Positions 48,611 to 57,218 of a DNA stretch of 64,000 nucleotides are shown here, one piece after another. The notes under the pieces were generated by a model. The model was given only the letters and a program-made list of their open reading frames with translations. It had not been told where the DNA came from and ran no database searches. Each line of letters starts with the position of its first letter. The first letter of the stretch is position 1. Source of the stretch: Streptomyces collinus (GTDB lineage Bacteria > Actinomycetota > Actinomycetes > Streptomycetales > Streptomycetaceae); contig NZ_CP133771.1 in the NCBI RefSeq assembly GCF_031348265.1, positions 5,580,001 through 5,644,000 on the forward strand, read 5' to 3'. The position numbers and the translations under genes were made by a program.

Positions 48611-50999
48611 AAGTACCGCGTTCCTGGCCGTGGCGGGCCTCACCGCGGGCCTGCTCCTGACCGCACCCCAGTCCGCCTCCGCCGCCAACCTCATCAAGAA
48701 CCCCGGCTTCGAGACCGCCGGCACCGGCGACATGCCGTACTGCTGGGAGAAGTCCGGCTGGGGCGACAACGACTTCACCTTCACCACCACGGCCGACGCG
48801 CACACCGGCTCCAAGGCCATGAAGGTCGAGCTGACCCGCCGCGTCGACGGCGACCGCAAAGCGCTGATCACCGAGTCCGCCGCGTGCGCGCCGGTGGTGA
48901 CGCCGGGCAAGCAGTACGACCTCGGTCTCTGGTACAAGACGACCACGCCCGACGCGGCGATCACGCTGTTCCGGCACGACACCACGGCCGGCTGGCAGTA
49001 CTGGACCGACCTCAAGACACTGGACATGGCGGGCAGCTGGACCGAGGCCACCGTCCGCACCCCCGAGGTCCCGGCCGGTACCGACCGCATCTCCTGGGGC
49101 GTCTCCGTCTACGGCACCGGCTCCGCCACCACCGACGACTACACCATGGACCAGGTGCCCGACCCGGTCCTGCCGCCCGAGTGCACCGGCACGGCGGAGC
49201 AGTGCGCGAACGGCAAGTGGGACGTGCTGCCCACGCAGAACCCGGTCCGTTCGATGCACTCCGTCGTGCTGCGGGGCGGCAAGGTGCTGCTGATCGCGGG
49301 CTCCGGCAACGACGAGTCGATGTTCGAGGCCGGCACCTTCACCTCGGCGGTGTACGACCCGGCGAACGGCTCCTACAAGGTCATCCCCACGCCCAAGGAC
49401 ATGTTCTGCGCCGGGCACGTCCAGCTCCAGGACGGCCGGGTGCTGGTGATGTCCGGCAACAAGGGCTACCCGACGGCGGACGGCCGGATCGGCTACCAGG
49501 GCTACAAGGACTCGTACATCTTCGACCCGGAGACCGAGACCTACACCAAGACCAACGACATGAACGACGGCCACTGGTACCCGTCGGCGACGGTCCTCGG
49601 CAACGGTGACGTCATCTCCTTCGGCGGCCTGCGCGAGGACTCCACCGGCTCGGTCACCGCCGAGCTGTTCTCCGAGGCCGAGCAGCAGTGGCAGCCGCTG
49701 TGGAAGGTCAACCAGACCTGGTCGTACTGGGGCCTGTACCCGTCGATGATCCTGATGCAGGACGGCCGCCTCTTCTACTCGGGCAGCCACGTCTTCGGCA
49801 ACAACATCCCCGGCACCGGCTCCGCGATCTACGACTACGACGCCAACACCACCACCCAGGTGCCGGGCCTGAGGAACAAGGACGAGCGCGACCAGTCGGC
49901 CAGCGTGCTGCTGCCCCCGGCGCAGGACCAGAAGGTCCTCACCCTCGGCGGCGGCAACATCGACTCCAACCCGGAGGCGAACCGCCTGACCGACATCATC
50001 GACCTCAAGCAGCCGAACCCGGCGTACGTCGCCGGGCCGCCGATCCCGCAGGGCACCGTCGACCTCGGCAACGGCCCGGTCCCGCAGACCGGGAACCAGG
50101 GCAAGATGTACGTCTCCGCGGTGCTCCTGCCCGACGGCAAGGTGCTGGAGACGGGCGGCGCGCTGCACAACCGCGCCAACCCGGTCTACGAGACGTCGAT
50201 CTTCGACCCCGCGTCGGAGACCTTCGACCCGGTGGCCGTCGACCCCGAGGCGCGCGGCTACCACTCCTCGGCGTTTCTGCTCCCCGACGGCCGCGTGATG
50301 ACCACCGGCGACAACCCGGGCAACGGCACCTGGAACCACGACGTTTCGGTCTACAGCCCGCCCTACCTGTTCAAGGGCCCGCGTCCGCAGATCACTTCCG
50401 TCATCGACACCGAGTGGAACTACGGCGACACCCAGCGGATCACCGTCGACCGGCCCGTCGCCAAGGCCCAGCTGATCCGCCCGGCCGCCGTCACGCACTC
50501 CTCGGACCCCAACCAGCGGTTCGTGGACCTGCCGCTGTCCGTCGACGGCGACAACGTCGACCTGAACGTGACGAGCAACCCCAACCTGGCCCCGCCCGGC
50601 TGGTACATGCTCTTCGCGGTCGACGCGAACGGGGTGCCGTCGGCGGCGAAGTGGGTGCACCTGAAGGGCCCGCAGGCCCTGAAGGCGACGGACGCCTCGG
50701 CCCATGTCCACGACTTCGCCGACGCACCGAAGGGCAAGGTCACGGGGCCCGGCAAGAAGCGGGTGTCGCAGAAGGTCAGCCCGACGGTCTCCGGCTGCGA
50801 CCGCCACTACGGCTCGATCAACGTCTGCGTGCCGACGGACTTCCCGGCGGAGGTGAAGAAGACGACGGCGGCCCGCTGTGAGTGGCTCAAGGCGAACGAC
50901 TACGGCCGCCTGAAGGTCAACGGCAAGGACGACCCGCTGGGCCTGGACAGGAACAGGGACGGAACCGCCTGCGGCAAGGGGGACCTGGCAAGGCGCTAG
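48594..50999 (+). CDS. Secreted copper-radical oxidase (galactose-oxidase/GlxA-like) with carbohydrate-binding N-terminus
   Basis: 801 residues. A signal peptide (RRRRSTAFLAVAGLTAGLLL, cleavage at ASA-AN) is followed by a carbohydrate-binding-type beta domain (~32-190, NLIKNPGFETAG). The Kelch propeller and DUF1929-like domain run ~205-690. By alignment to galactose oxidase, Cys272 in MFCAGH and Tyr329 in HWYPSATVL form the thioether cofactor. Tyr556-His557 in RGYHSSAFLLPDGR and His635 in VTHSSDPNQ complete the copper site, so it should be active. The C-terminal ~65 residues end in DRNRDGTACG, an excalibur-like calcium motif. The substrate may be the glycan made by the upstream genes. Confidence 0.9.
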   Translation: MNRRRRSTAFLAVAGLTAGLLLTAPQSASAANLIKNPGFETAGTGDMPYCWEKSGWGDNDFTFTTTADAHTGSKAMKVELTRRVDGDRKALITESAACAPVVTPGKQYDLGLWYKTTTPDAAITLFRHDTTAGWQYWTDLKTLDMAGSWTEATVRTPEVPAGTDRISWGVSVYGTGSATTDDYTMDQVPDPVLPPECTGTAEQCANGKWDVLPTQNPVRSMHSVVLRGGKVLLIAGSGNDESMFEAGTFTSAVYDPANGSYKVIPTPKDMFCAGHVQLQDGRVLVMSGNKGYPTADGRIGYQGYKDSYIFDPETETYTKTNDMNDGHWYPSATVLGNGDVISFGGLREDSTGSVTAELFSEAEQQWQPLWKVNQTWSYWGLYPSMILMQDGRLFYSGSHVFGNNIPGTGSAIYDYDANTTTQVPGLRNKDERDQSASVLLPPAQDQKVLTLGGGNIDSNPEANRLTDIIDLKQPNPAYVAGPPIPQGTVDLGNGPVPQTGNQGKMYVSAVLLPDGKVLETGGALHNRANPVYETSIFDPASETFDPVAVDPEARGYHSSAFLLPDGRVMTTGDNPGNGTWNHDVSVYSPPYLFKGPRPQITSVIDTEWNYGDTQRITVDRPVAKAQLIRPAAVTHSSDPNQRFVDLPLSVDGDNVDLNVTSNPNLAPPGWYMLFAVDANGVPSAAKWVHLKGPQALKATDASAHVHDFADAPKGKVTGPGKKRVSQKVSPTVSGCDRHYGSINVCVPTDFPAEVKKTTAARCEWLKANDYGRLKVNGKDDPLGLDRNRDGTACGKGDLARR

Positions 51000-51000
51000 A

Positions 51001-51087
51001 AGCGCCCCGACGGGTGCGCCCCCCAGGGGCGCGGGGAACTGCGCGACCAGCCACGGCGGTCCCGCGGTTCCCCGCGGCGCTCAGGAC
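51001..51087. repeat. Dispersed intergenic repeat, intact copy
   Basis: CCCCCCAGGGGCGCGGGG then AACTGCGCGACCAGCC (about 51018-51052) followed by CACGG and GCGGTTCCCCGCGG. This is the best-preserved copy of the element also seen at 2160-2198 and near 15029. It separates the oxidase gene from the convergent Mut7-C gene and can fold, so it may act as terminator. Confidence 0.55.
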
Positions 51088-51819
51088 TCAACGGCGCTCC
51101 GCGCGGAGCGCAAGCGCCCGCTCCACGATGGCCTCCAACTGATCATGATGCGCGCCCTTCCAATAGGCCCGCCCACACGCACCGCACCGCGCGAACACGT
51201 CGTACGTCGCATGCGTACCGTGCTTCAGCTGGTCGGCGACCTCGTCCTTGCTGGCTCTGCGCAGCATCCCGTTGCAGGCCGTGCACCGTGTCCACGGCAG
51301 CAACTCGGGCCGGAACCGGTCCAGCACATCACGCAACTGCTCCTCCGGGCGGGTGCTGTACACGAACGCCCCCGCCCACAGCTCCCGGCGCCGCAGCAGC
51401 CCCCGGTCGCGGCTCAGCATCACCCGCTGCTCGGCGGCCGACAGCGCGGCCAGCGCCGGGTCGCCGATGTCGGTCGACTCGTAGGCGGCGTCCACCCCGA
51501 GCAGCCGCAGCCGGCGGGCCAGCGTGCCGAGATGCACGTCGAGGAGGAAGCGCAGGGGAGCGCCCGGGACCCGCTGGGGGCGCGTGACGGTCCGTACGGT
51601 CACCGACTCCCCGGCCGCCGGGACGTGCGAGACGGGCACCTCGCGGCCGTCCACGAGCAGCGCGCCGACCTCGGTCAGCGGCACGCCCAGCGACTCGATG
51701 ACATGGCCGAGGCCGGCGGCGCCGTCGGTGGCGGCCCGCACCGTGCCGTCCCGGCGGGCCCGGGGGACGAAGACGTGCAGCTCGGGGGCGAACTCGACGT
51801 GGATCTCGGGACCGTTCAC
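51088..51819 (-). CDS. Mut7-C RNase domain protein with ubiquitin-like N-terminus
   Basis: 243 residues. Residues 1-85 resemble a ubiquitin/MoaD-like fold (the Mut7-C_ub domain, IHVEFAPELHVFVPRARRDG). Residues ~90-175 are the PIN-like Mut7-C nuclease: FLLDVHLGTLARRLRLLGVD with a metal Asp, then TDIGDPAL and MLSRDRGLLRRR. A zinc ribbon follows with Cys pairs in TRCTACNGML and ARCGACGRAYW. The family is predicted to cleave structured RNA; no direct target is known. Monocistronic and convergent with the oxidase gene. Confidence 0.9.
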   Translation of the reverse strand: MNGPEIHVEFAPELHVFVPRARRDGTVRAATDGAAGLGHVIESLGVPLTEVGALLVDGREVPVSHVPAAGESVTVRTVTRPQRVPGAPLRFLLDVHLGTLARRLRLLGVDAAYESTDIGDPALAALSAAEQRVMLSRDRGLLRRRELWAGAFVYSTRPEEQLRDVLDRFRPELLPWTRCTACNGMLRRASKDEVADQLKHGTHATYDVFARCGACGRAYWKGAHHDQLEAIVERALALRAERR

Positions 51820-51852
51820 CAGGTCAGGATGTCACGATGGCGGGCACCGGCC

Positions 51853-52488
51853 TCAGGGTTTTCCGCTCGGCAGGCCGTGCTCCATGACGTCCAGGGCGCG
51901 GTCGACGAGGTCCCGGATGTCGTCCCGGTGGCCGGTCTCCGCCCAGTACTGGGAGACCTCCATCAGTCCGCCCATCACCGACATGGCGAAGACCCGTAGC
52001 TCCAGGCTGTCGGGGTCGAGCCCGGAGCGTTCGGCGAGGGCCTCGCGGAGCAGCCGGCCGGTCGCCGCCATGCTCTCCATCATGCGGGCCCGGACGGCCG
52101 GGACCTCGACCCCGAGCCGGGTCCGCAGCCGTGTCACCTCGGGCTCCTCGGCGAGGCTCAGGTCGAGCGCCGTGCGCATCACGTGCCGCAGGACGTCCGC
52201 CCACGACTCGTCCCGCGGCCGGGCCCGCAACTCCGCCATCATCACCGGGTCCCACTCGTCGGTGACGACGATGTCCTCCTTGGTGGGGAAGTACCGGAAG
52301 ACGGTCGACGGCGACACCTCGGCGCGGTCCGCGATCTGCTCGATCGTCGTGGCGTCGTAGCCCTGCTCCTCGATCAGCGCGTACGTCGCGGTGCGGATCG
52401 CCTGGCGGGTCTTGATCTTCTTCCGCTCCCGCAGTCCCAGGGGAGGGCGGTCGGCGGGAGTGGTGCGTGCGGCCGTCATGAAGGTCAT
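51853..52488 (-). CDS. TetR-family repressor of the adjacent MFS transporter
   Basis: 211 residues. The N-terminal helix-turn-helix is TTIEQIADRAEVSPSTVF-RYFPTKEDIV; the rest is an all-helical ligand and dimer domain. The ATG overlaps the MFS stop by four bases (ATGA), so repressor and transporter are on one transcript and probably under feedback control. It begins MTFMTAARTT; a second in-frame ATG at 52479 is possible. The ligand is presumably an exported drug or metabolite. Confidence 0.9.
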   Translation of the reverse strand: MTFMTAARTTPADRPPLGLRERKKIKTRQAIRTATYALIEEQGYDATTIEQIADRAEVSPSTVFRYFPTKEDIVVTDEWDPVMMAELRARPRDESWADVLRHVMRTALDLSLAEEPEVTRLRTRLGVEVPAVRARMMESMAATGRLLREALAERSGLDPDSLELRVFAMSVMGGLMEVSQYWAETGHRDDIRDLVDRALDVMEHGLPSGKP

Positions 52489-54035
52489 TGTCGGGCATCG
52501 GCCCCGGGCCCGGCCATGGCCGGACTGCCGCTCTCCCCGCCCTCGGCGGACTCGCTCCCGGGCAGGAACGCGGCGGCGGACAGCGCGGCGACCAGGGCCG
52601 CGACACCGCACACCAGCAGCACGACGCCCATGCCGTGGACGTAGGCGCTGTTCGCGGAGGCGGCCAGGCCCGGCGTGCCGGACCGCTCGGCGACCAGGTG
52701 TGCGGCGACGACGGACTCCCCGGCGGTGTCGGCGGCCCGGCCGGACAGCCCGGTGACGTCGAGCCGGTCCCGGTAGGCGCTCGCGAGCAGGCTGCCGAGC
52801 AGGGCGATGCCGATGGCGCTGCCGACCTGGCGCAGGGTCATCAGCAACCCGGAACCGCTCCCGGCCCGGTCGGAGGGCAGCGTGGCCAGCGCCCCGTCCA
52901 TCGCCGGGACCACGGCGAAACCGAAGCCGAGGCCGGTGACGGTCAGCCACAGGGCGGTGAAGCCGTACCCGGAGTCGGCCGTCGTACGGCTGCCGAGGAA
53001 CGCGGCGAAGGCCAGCGTCACCAGGCCGCAGCTGACCACCGCGCGGGGGCCGAACCGGGCGACGACCGGCTGGGCGCCGCGTGCGGAGATCATCAGGCCC
53101 GCCATCATCGGCAGCAGCCGCAGCCCGGTGCCGAGGGCGTCGTGGCCGAGGACGGCCTGGAGGTAGGGCGGCAGCAGGAACAGCAGGCCCGCCAGGACGA
53201 AGGTGACCAGCGTCGCCGTGAGGGCGTTCACGAGGAAGCCGCGGTGGCGGAGCAGCTCCATGTCGAGCATGGGCCGCGCCGCCCGCCGCTCGCGCAGCAC
53301 CAGCCCGGCGAGCAGGACGACGGCCCCGGCGAGGAACCCGGCGACCAGAGGGTCGCCCCAGCCGCGTGTGGGTGCCTCGATGATGGCGTAGACGAGGGCG
53401 CCGAGACCGGCCGCGGTCAGGGACGTGGCCGTGACGTCGACCTTGGGGGAGGCGGGGTCGCGCGTCTCGGGGAGCAGGAACAGGCACGCCGCGACGCCGA
53501 TGCCGACCATCGGGACGTTGACCAGGAAGACCGAGCCCCACCAGAAGTGGTCGAGCAGCCAGCCGCCCAGGATCGGGCCGAGCGGCATGCCCAGCGCGGA
53601 GGCGGCCGACATGACGCCGATCGCCTTGGAGCGCTCGTCCGGCCCGAACAGCGAGGGCAGCACGGACAGCGCGAGCGGCATGACCAGTGCGCCGCCCACG
53701 CCCATCACGGCCCGGGCCACGACGACCCAGGTCACGTCCGGGGCCAGGGCGCCCATGACCGAGCCGGCCAGAAAGATCCCGAGCCCGGTGACCAGCATCA
53801 GCCGCCGCCCGAACCGGTCACCGAGCAGCCCGGCCGGAAGCATCAGTGCGGCGAAGACGACCACGTACGCGTCCGCCATCCACTGTTGCTCGCCCGTACG
53901 CGCGCCGAGGTCCCCGGCCATGGTCGGCAGCGCGACGTTGAGGATCGTCATGTCGAAGCCGAGCGTGAGCATGCTCGCGACCAGAGCGGTCAGGGCCCAC
54001 CAGCGGCGGGGGTCAGGCGTAATGACAGTAGCCAT
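52485..54035 (-). CDS. MFS drug efflux transporter, DHA2 (EmrB/QacA) family
   Basis: 516 residues with 14 hydrophobic segments, the DHA2 count. The N-terminal helix has DMTILNVALPTMAGDLG (motif D1 LDxTxxNVALP). LLGDRFGRRLMLVTGL is motif A and AVMGVGGALVMPLALSVLP motif C-like. It would export cationic or amphipathic drugs by proton exchange. The ATG has no ribosome binding site, and TACTTT lies six bases upstream, so the message may be leaderless. The TetR gene is coupled downstream. Substrate unknown. Confidence 0.92.
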   Translation of the reverse strand: MATVITPDPRRWWALTALVASMLTLGFDMTILNVALPTMAGDLGARTGEQQWMADAYVVVFAALMLPAGLLGDRFGRRLMLVTGLGIFLAGSVMGALAPDVTWVVVARAVMGVGGALVMPLALSVLPSLFGPDERSKAIGVMSAASALGMPLGPILGGWLLDHFWWGSVFLVNVPMVGIGVAACLFLLPETRDPASPKVDVTATSLTAAGLGALVYAIIEAPTRGWGDPLVAGFLAGAVVLLAGLVLRERRAARPMLDMELLRHRGFLVNALTATLVTFVLAGLLFLLPPYLQAVLGHDALGTGLRLLPMMAGLMISARGAQPVVARFGPRAVVSCGLVTLAFAAFLGSRTTADSGYGFTALWLTVTGLGFGFAVVPAMDGALATLPSDRAGSGSGLLMTLRQVGSAIGIALLGSLLASAYRDRLDVTGLSGRAADTAGESVVAAHLVAERSGTPGLAASANSAYVHGMGVVLLVCGVAALVAALSAAAFLPGSESAEGGESGSPAMAGPGADARQ

Positions 54036-54041
54036 GAAATG

Positions 54042-54072
54042 AAAGTAACTGTCAAACGATGGAGACTGTCAA
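54042..54072 (-). promoter_or_regulatory. Promoter/operator of the MFS-TetR operon with TTGACAGT direct repeats
   Basis: On the minus strand TTGACAGT occurs at 54072-54065 and again at 54055-54048, 17 bases apart. The first TTGACA serves as a -35 box and TACTTT (54047-54042) as a -10, six bases before the start codon. The second repeat would cover the core promoter if bound by TetR. Confidence 0.55.
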
Positions 54073-54098
54073 GTGGTGGTGGTGTCCGGGCATGCAAA

Positions 54099-54126
54099 AA
54101 GGCCACGGCTGGAAAGCCGTGGCCTT
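54099..54126 (-). terminator. Terminator of the hemolysin III gene
   Basis: AAGGCCACGGCT (54099-54110) pairs with AGCCGTGGCCTT (54115-54126), loop GGAA. On the minus strand the stem is followed by TTTTTGC, the U-tract of a rho-independent terminator. Confidence 0.88.
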
Positions 54127-54145
54127 GAGAGGGCGCGAGAGGGAG

Positions 54146-54859
54146 CTACCCGTGCTGGTACGCCACCAGCGAGATCCCCACGTAGTGGGCGATGAAGGCC
54201 GCCAGGGTGAGGGAGTGGAACACCTCGTGGAAGCCGAACCAGCGCGGTGACGGGTTCGGCCGCTTGATGCCGTAGACCACGCCGCCCGCGCTGTAGAGCA
54301 GGCCGCCGACGATGACCAGGACGAGGACGGCGATGCCGCCGGTGCGCATGAAGTCCGGCAGGTAGAAGACGGCCGCCCAGCCCATGGCGATGTAGCAGGG
54401 CGTGTAGAGCCAGCGCGGGGCGCCGACCCAGAAGACCCGGAAGAGGATGCCGGCCACGGCCGCGGCCCAGATGCCCCACAGCAGCCACTGCCCCTTGGCT
54501 CCCGGCAGGAGCAGCATGGTCAGCGGCGTGTAGGTGCCCGCGATGATCAGGAAGATGTTGGCGTGGTCCAGCCGGCGCAGCACGCCGTCCATGCGCGGGC
54601 TCCAGTCGCCCCGGTGGTACAGCGCGCTCACGCCGAACAGCAGGCAGGCTGTCAGGGCGAAGATCCCGCAGGCGATGCGTCCTCTGGAGGAGTCGGCGAG
54701 CGCGGTCAGCACCAGGCCCGCGACCAGAACGGCCGGGAACATGCCCAGGTGCAGCCAGCCGCGCAGCTTCGGCTTGACCGGATGCGGCAGGGAGAGCGCC
54801 TTCGGACCGTGGCCGTCGGCCGCCGAGTCCGTGGGCGCGTCGGGGACGAACGCAGTCAT
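54146..54859 (-). CDS. Hemolysin III family (PAQR) membrane protein
   Basis: 237 residues, seven hydrophobic segments after a soluble N-terminus of about 35 residues. PAQR zinc-site motifs are present: ALYHRGDWSPRMDGVLRRLDH then IFLIIAGTYTPL, and the C-terminal GFHEVFHSLTLAAFIAHYVG with two His. Bacterial members are called hemolysin III, but their physiological role, possibly ceramidase-like hydrolysis or membrane homeostasis, is unsettled. ATG at 54859 is chosen; the longer frame lacks a start context. It is divergent from the PEP carboxykinase gene. Confidence 0.9.
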   Translation of the reverse strand: MTAFVPDAPTDSAADGHGPKALSLPHPVKPKLRGWLHLGMFPAVLVAGLVLTALADSSRGRIACGIFALTACLLFGVSALYHRGDWSPRMDGVLRRLDHANIFLIIAGTYTPLTMLLLPGAKGQWLLWGIWAAAVAGILFRVFWVGAPRWLYTPCYIAMGWAAVFYLPDFMRTGGIAVLVLVIVGGLLYSAGGVVYGIKRPNPSPRWFGFHEVFHSLTLAAFIAHYVGISLVAYQHG

Positions 54860-55185
54860 GGCCGAATGGTAGCTACGGAACCGTAAGTGGCGCGTCGGTG
54901 CCGTCGATTGACCGGCGAAGAGTGGCCATCCTCTCAGCGCATCCCGGCGATGGTCACGCAAACGGACTGTCAGGTGAACGCAACGTGCACGCAAAGAGGT
55001 GCGGGGAAACCGTGGCGAGCCTCACGTTGCTCACCTGTGCGCTCCTCTGGACAGATGGGCGCGCACGTCGGATGATCAAATGAGTGCAGTCGGCACCGGA
55101 TGAGCGCCAAGATCCACCGAAGCATCCGGGTCGCAGCCCCCACGGGGCCTCCACATCACAAAAAATCCCTCATTTAGGAGCAATC
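54860..55185. other. Promoter region between hemolysin III and PEP carboxykinase genes
   Basis: About 325 bases without a supported gene. It holds the divergent promoters. GCACGCAAAGAGG and AACGCAACGTGCACGC near 54977-55005 are locally AT-rich for this genome and may contain a site for carbon-source control. The PEP carboxykinase ribosome binding site AGGAG is at 55176-55180. No clean dyad of more than six bases was found. Confidence 0.45.
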
Positions 55186-57015
55186 GTGGCGCGCGATATC
55201 GCGGCTCCCACCGTCCCCACCACCCATCAGGGGCTGATCTCGTGGGTCAACGAGATCGCAGAACTGACGCAGCCGGACAACGTGGTCTGGTGTGACGGAT
55301 CCGAGGCCGAGTACGAGCGCCTGTGCGGGGAGCTCGTCGAGAAGGGCACCTTCCGGAAACTCGACCCGATCAAGCGCCCCCACTCCTACTACGCCGCCTC
55401 CGACCCCACCGACGTCGCCCGCGTGGAGGACCGGACGTTCATCTGCTCCGAGAAGGAGGCGGACGCCGGCCCGACCAACCACTGGAAGGCCCCCGCCGAG
55501 ATGCGGGAGATCTTCCAGGGCTCCGGAGGCCAGGGCGGTCTGTTCCGCGGCTCGATGCGTGGCCGGACCATGTACGTCGTGCCCTTCTGCATGGGCCCGC
55601 TCGGCTCGCCGCTGTCCGCGCTCGGTGTGGAGATCACCGACTCGGCCTACGTCGCCGTCTCGATGCGCACGATGACGCGCATGGGCCAGGCCGTCCTGGA
55701 CGAGCTCGGCTCCGACGGCTTCTTCGTCAAGGCCGTGCACACCCTGGGCGCCCCGCTGGAGCCCGGCCAGGCGGACGTCCCCTGGCCCTGCAACCAGACC
55801 AAGTACATCTCGCACTTCCCCGAGGACCGCGAGATCTGGTCCTACGGCTCGGGCTACGGCGGCAACGCCCTGCTCGGCAAGAAGTGCTACGCCCTGCGCA
55901 TCGCCTCCGTCATGGCCCGTGACGAGGGCTGGCTCGCCGAGCACATGCTGGTCCTCAAGCTGACCCCGCCGCGCGGCGAGGCCAAGTACGTCGCGGCGGC
56001 CTTCCCGAGCGCCTGCGGCAAGACCAACCTCGCCATGCTGGAGCCGACCGTCCCCGGCTGGACGGTCGAGACCATCGGCGACGACATCGCCTGGATGCGC
56101 TTCGGCGAGGACGGCCGCCTCTACGCCATCAACCCCGAGGCGGGCTTCTTCGGTGTCGCCCCCGGCACCGGCGAGCACACCAACGCCAACGCGATGAAGA
56201 CGCTCTGGGGCAACTCCGTCTTCACCAACGTCGCCCTCACCGACGACAACGACATCTGGTGGGAGGGCATGACGGAGGAGACCCCGGCCCACCTGACGGA
56301 CTGGAAGGGCAACGACTGGACGCCCGAGTCGGGCGTTCCGGCCGCGCACCCCAACGCCCGCTTCACCGTCCCGGCCTCGCAGTGCCCGATCATCGCGCCG
56401 GAGTGGGAGGACCCCAAGGGCGTGCCGATCTCGGCGATCCTCTTCGGCGGCCGCCGCGCCACGGCCGTGCCGCTGGTGACGGAGTCCTTCGACTGGAACC
56501 ACGGCGTCTTCCTCGGCGCCAACGTGGCCTCCGAGAAGACCGCCGCCGCCGAGGGCAAGGTCGGCGAGCTGCGCCGCGACCCGTTCGCGATGCTGCCGTT
56601 CTGCGGCTACAACATGGGCGACTACATGGCCCACTGGGTCGACGTGGCCAAGGACAAGGACCAGTCCAAGCTGCCGAAGATCTACTACGTCAACTGGTTC
56701 CGCAAGGACGACGAGGGCAAGTTCGTCTGGCCCGGCTTCGGTGAGAACTCCCGCGTCCTGAAGTGGATCGTGGAGCGCCTGGACGGCACCGCCGAGGGCG
56801 TCGAGACGCCCATCGGCGTCCTGCCGACGAAGGAGGCCCTCGACACCGACGGCCTGGAGCTGGCCGAGTCCGACCTGGAGTTCCTGCTCACGGTCGACAA
56901 GGAGGTCTGGCGCGAGGAGGCCGCCCTGGTCCCCGAGCACCTCAACACCTTCGGCGACCACACGCCGAAGGAGCTGTGGGACCAGTACCGCGCGCTGGTG
57001 CAGCGCCTGGGCTGA
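55186..57015 (+). CDS. pckG: Phosphoenolpyruvate carboxykinase (GTP)
   Basis: 609 residues from GTG 55186 (AGGAG five bases upstream). It interconverts oxaloacetate + GTP and PEP + CO2 + GDP for gluconeogenesis. GTP-class features are AAAFPSACGKTNLAML with the reactive Cys in the P-loop, TIGDDIAWMRFGEDG (kinase-2 metal Asp), GFFGVAPGTGEHTNANAM, the FGGRRATAVPLV stretch and GYNMGDYMAHW. Typical length for GTP enzymes and longer than the ATP class. Monocistronic. Confidence 0.96.
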   Translation: MARDIAAPTVPTTHQGLISWVNEIAELTQPDNVVWCDGSEAEYERLCGELVEKGTFRKLDPIKRPHSYYAASDPTDVARVEDRTFICSEKEADAGPTNHWKAPAEMREIFQGSGGQGGLFRGSMRGRTMYVVPFCMGPLGSPLSALGVEITDSAYVAVSMRTMTRMGQAVLDELGSDGFFVKAVHTLGAPLEPGQADVPWPCNQTKYISHFPEDREIWSYGSGYGGNALLGKKCYALRIASVMARDEGWLAEHMLVLKLTPPRGEAKYVAAAFPSACGKTNLAMLEPTVPGWTVETIGDDIAWMRFGEDGRLYAINPEAGFFGVAPGTGEHTNANAMKTLWGNSVFTNVALTDDNDIWWEGMTEETPAHLTDWKGNDWTPESGVPAAHPNARFTVPASQCPIIAPEWEDPKGVPISAILFGGRRATAVPLVTESFDWNHGVFLGANVASEKTAAAEGKVGELRRDPFAMLPFCGYNMGDYMAHWVDVAKDKDQSKLPKIYYVNWFRKDDEGKFVWPGFGENSRVLKWIVERLDGTAEGVETPIGVLPTKEALDTDGLELAESDLEFLLTVDKEVWREEAALVPEHLNTFGDHTPKELWDQYRALVQRLG

Positions 57016-57029
57016 GCCCCACCCCGAAC

Positions 57030-57098
57030 TCCGCGGCCGGCTGGAACCGACTGTGCCCTGACCAGCAACATCGTCACGGCCGGCCGCGGAACCGACTG
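57030..57098. repeat. Inverted and direct repeats after pckG
   Basis: TCCGCGGCCGGC (57030-57041) pairs with GCCGGCCGCGGA (57079-57090) across 37 bases. GGAACCGACTG is directly repeated at 57043-57053 and 57088-57098. A smaller hairpin CCCGCAC/GTGCGGG follows at about 57105-57125. It probably ends the pckG transcript. Confidence 0.55.
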
Positions 57099-57218
57099 GC
57101 GGGGCCCGCACAACGGCGTGCGGGGTCCGGGGCCCGTCGCCGCCTTCCGTCCGCCCCGATGGAAACCGACGGCGACAGGCCCCCTCCCGCCCGCTTCGGC
57201 GCGCCCCGCCCCGCGGGC

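Noticed and set aside
48315..50807. 830-codon minus-strand frame over the oxidase gene
   Set aside because: The plus-strand product has a signal peptide and all copper-site residues. The antisense frame lacks any domain.
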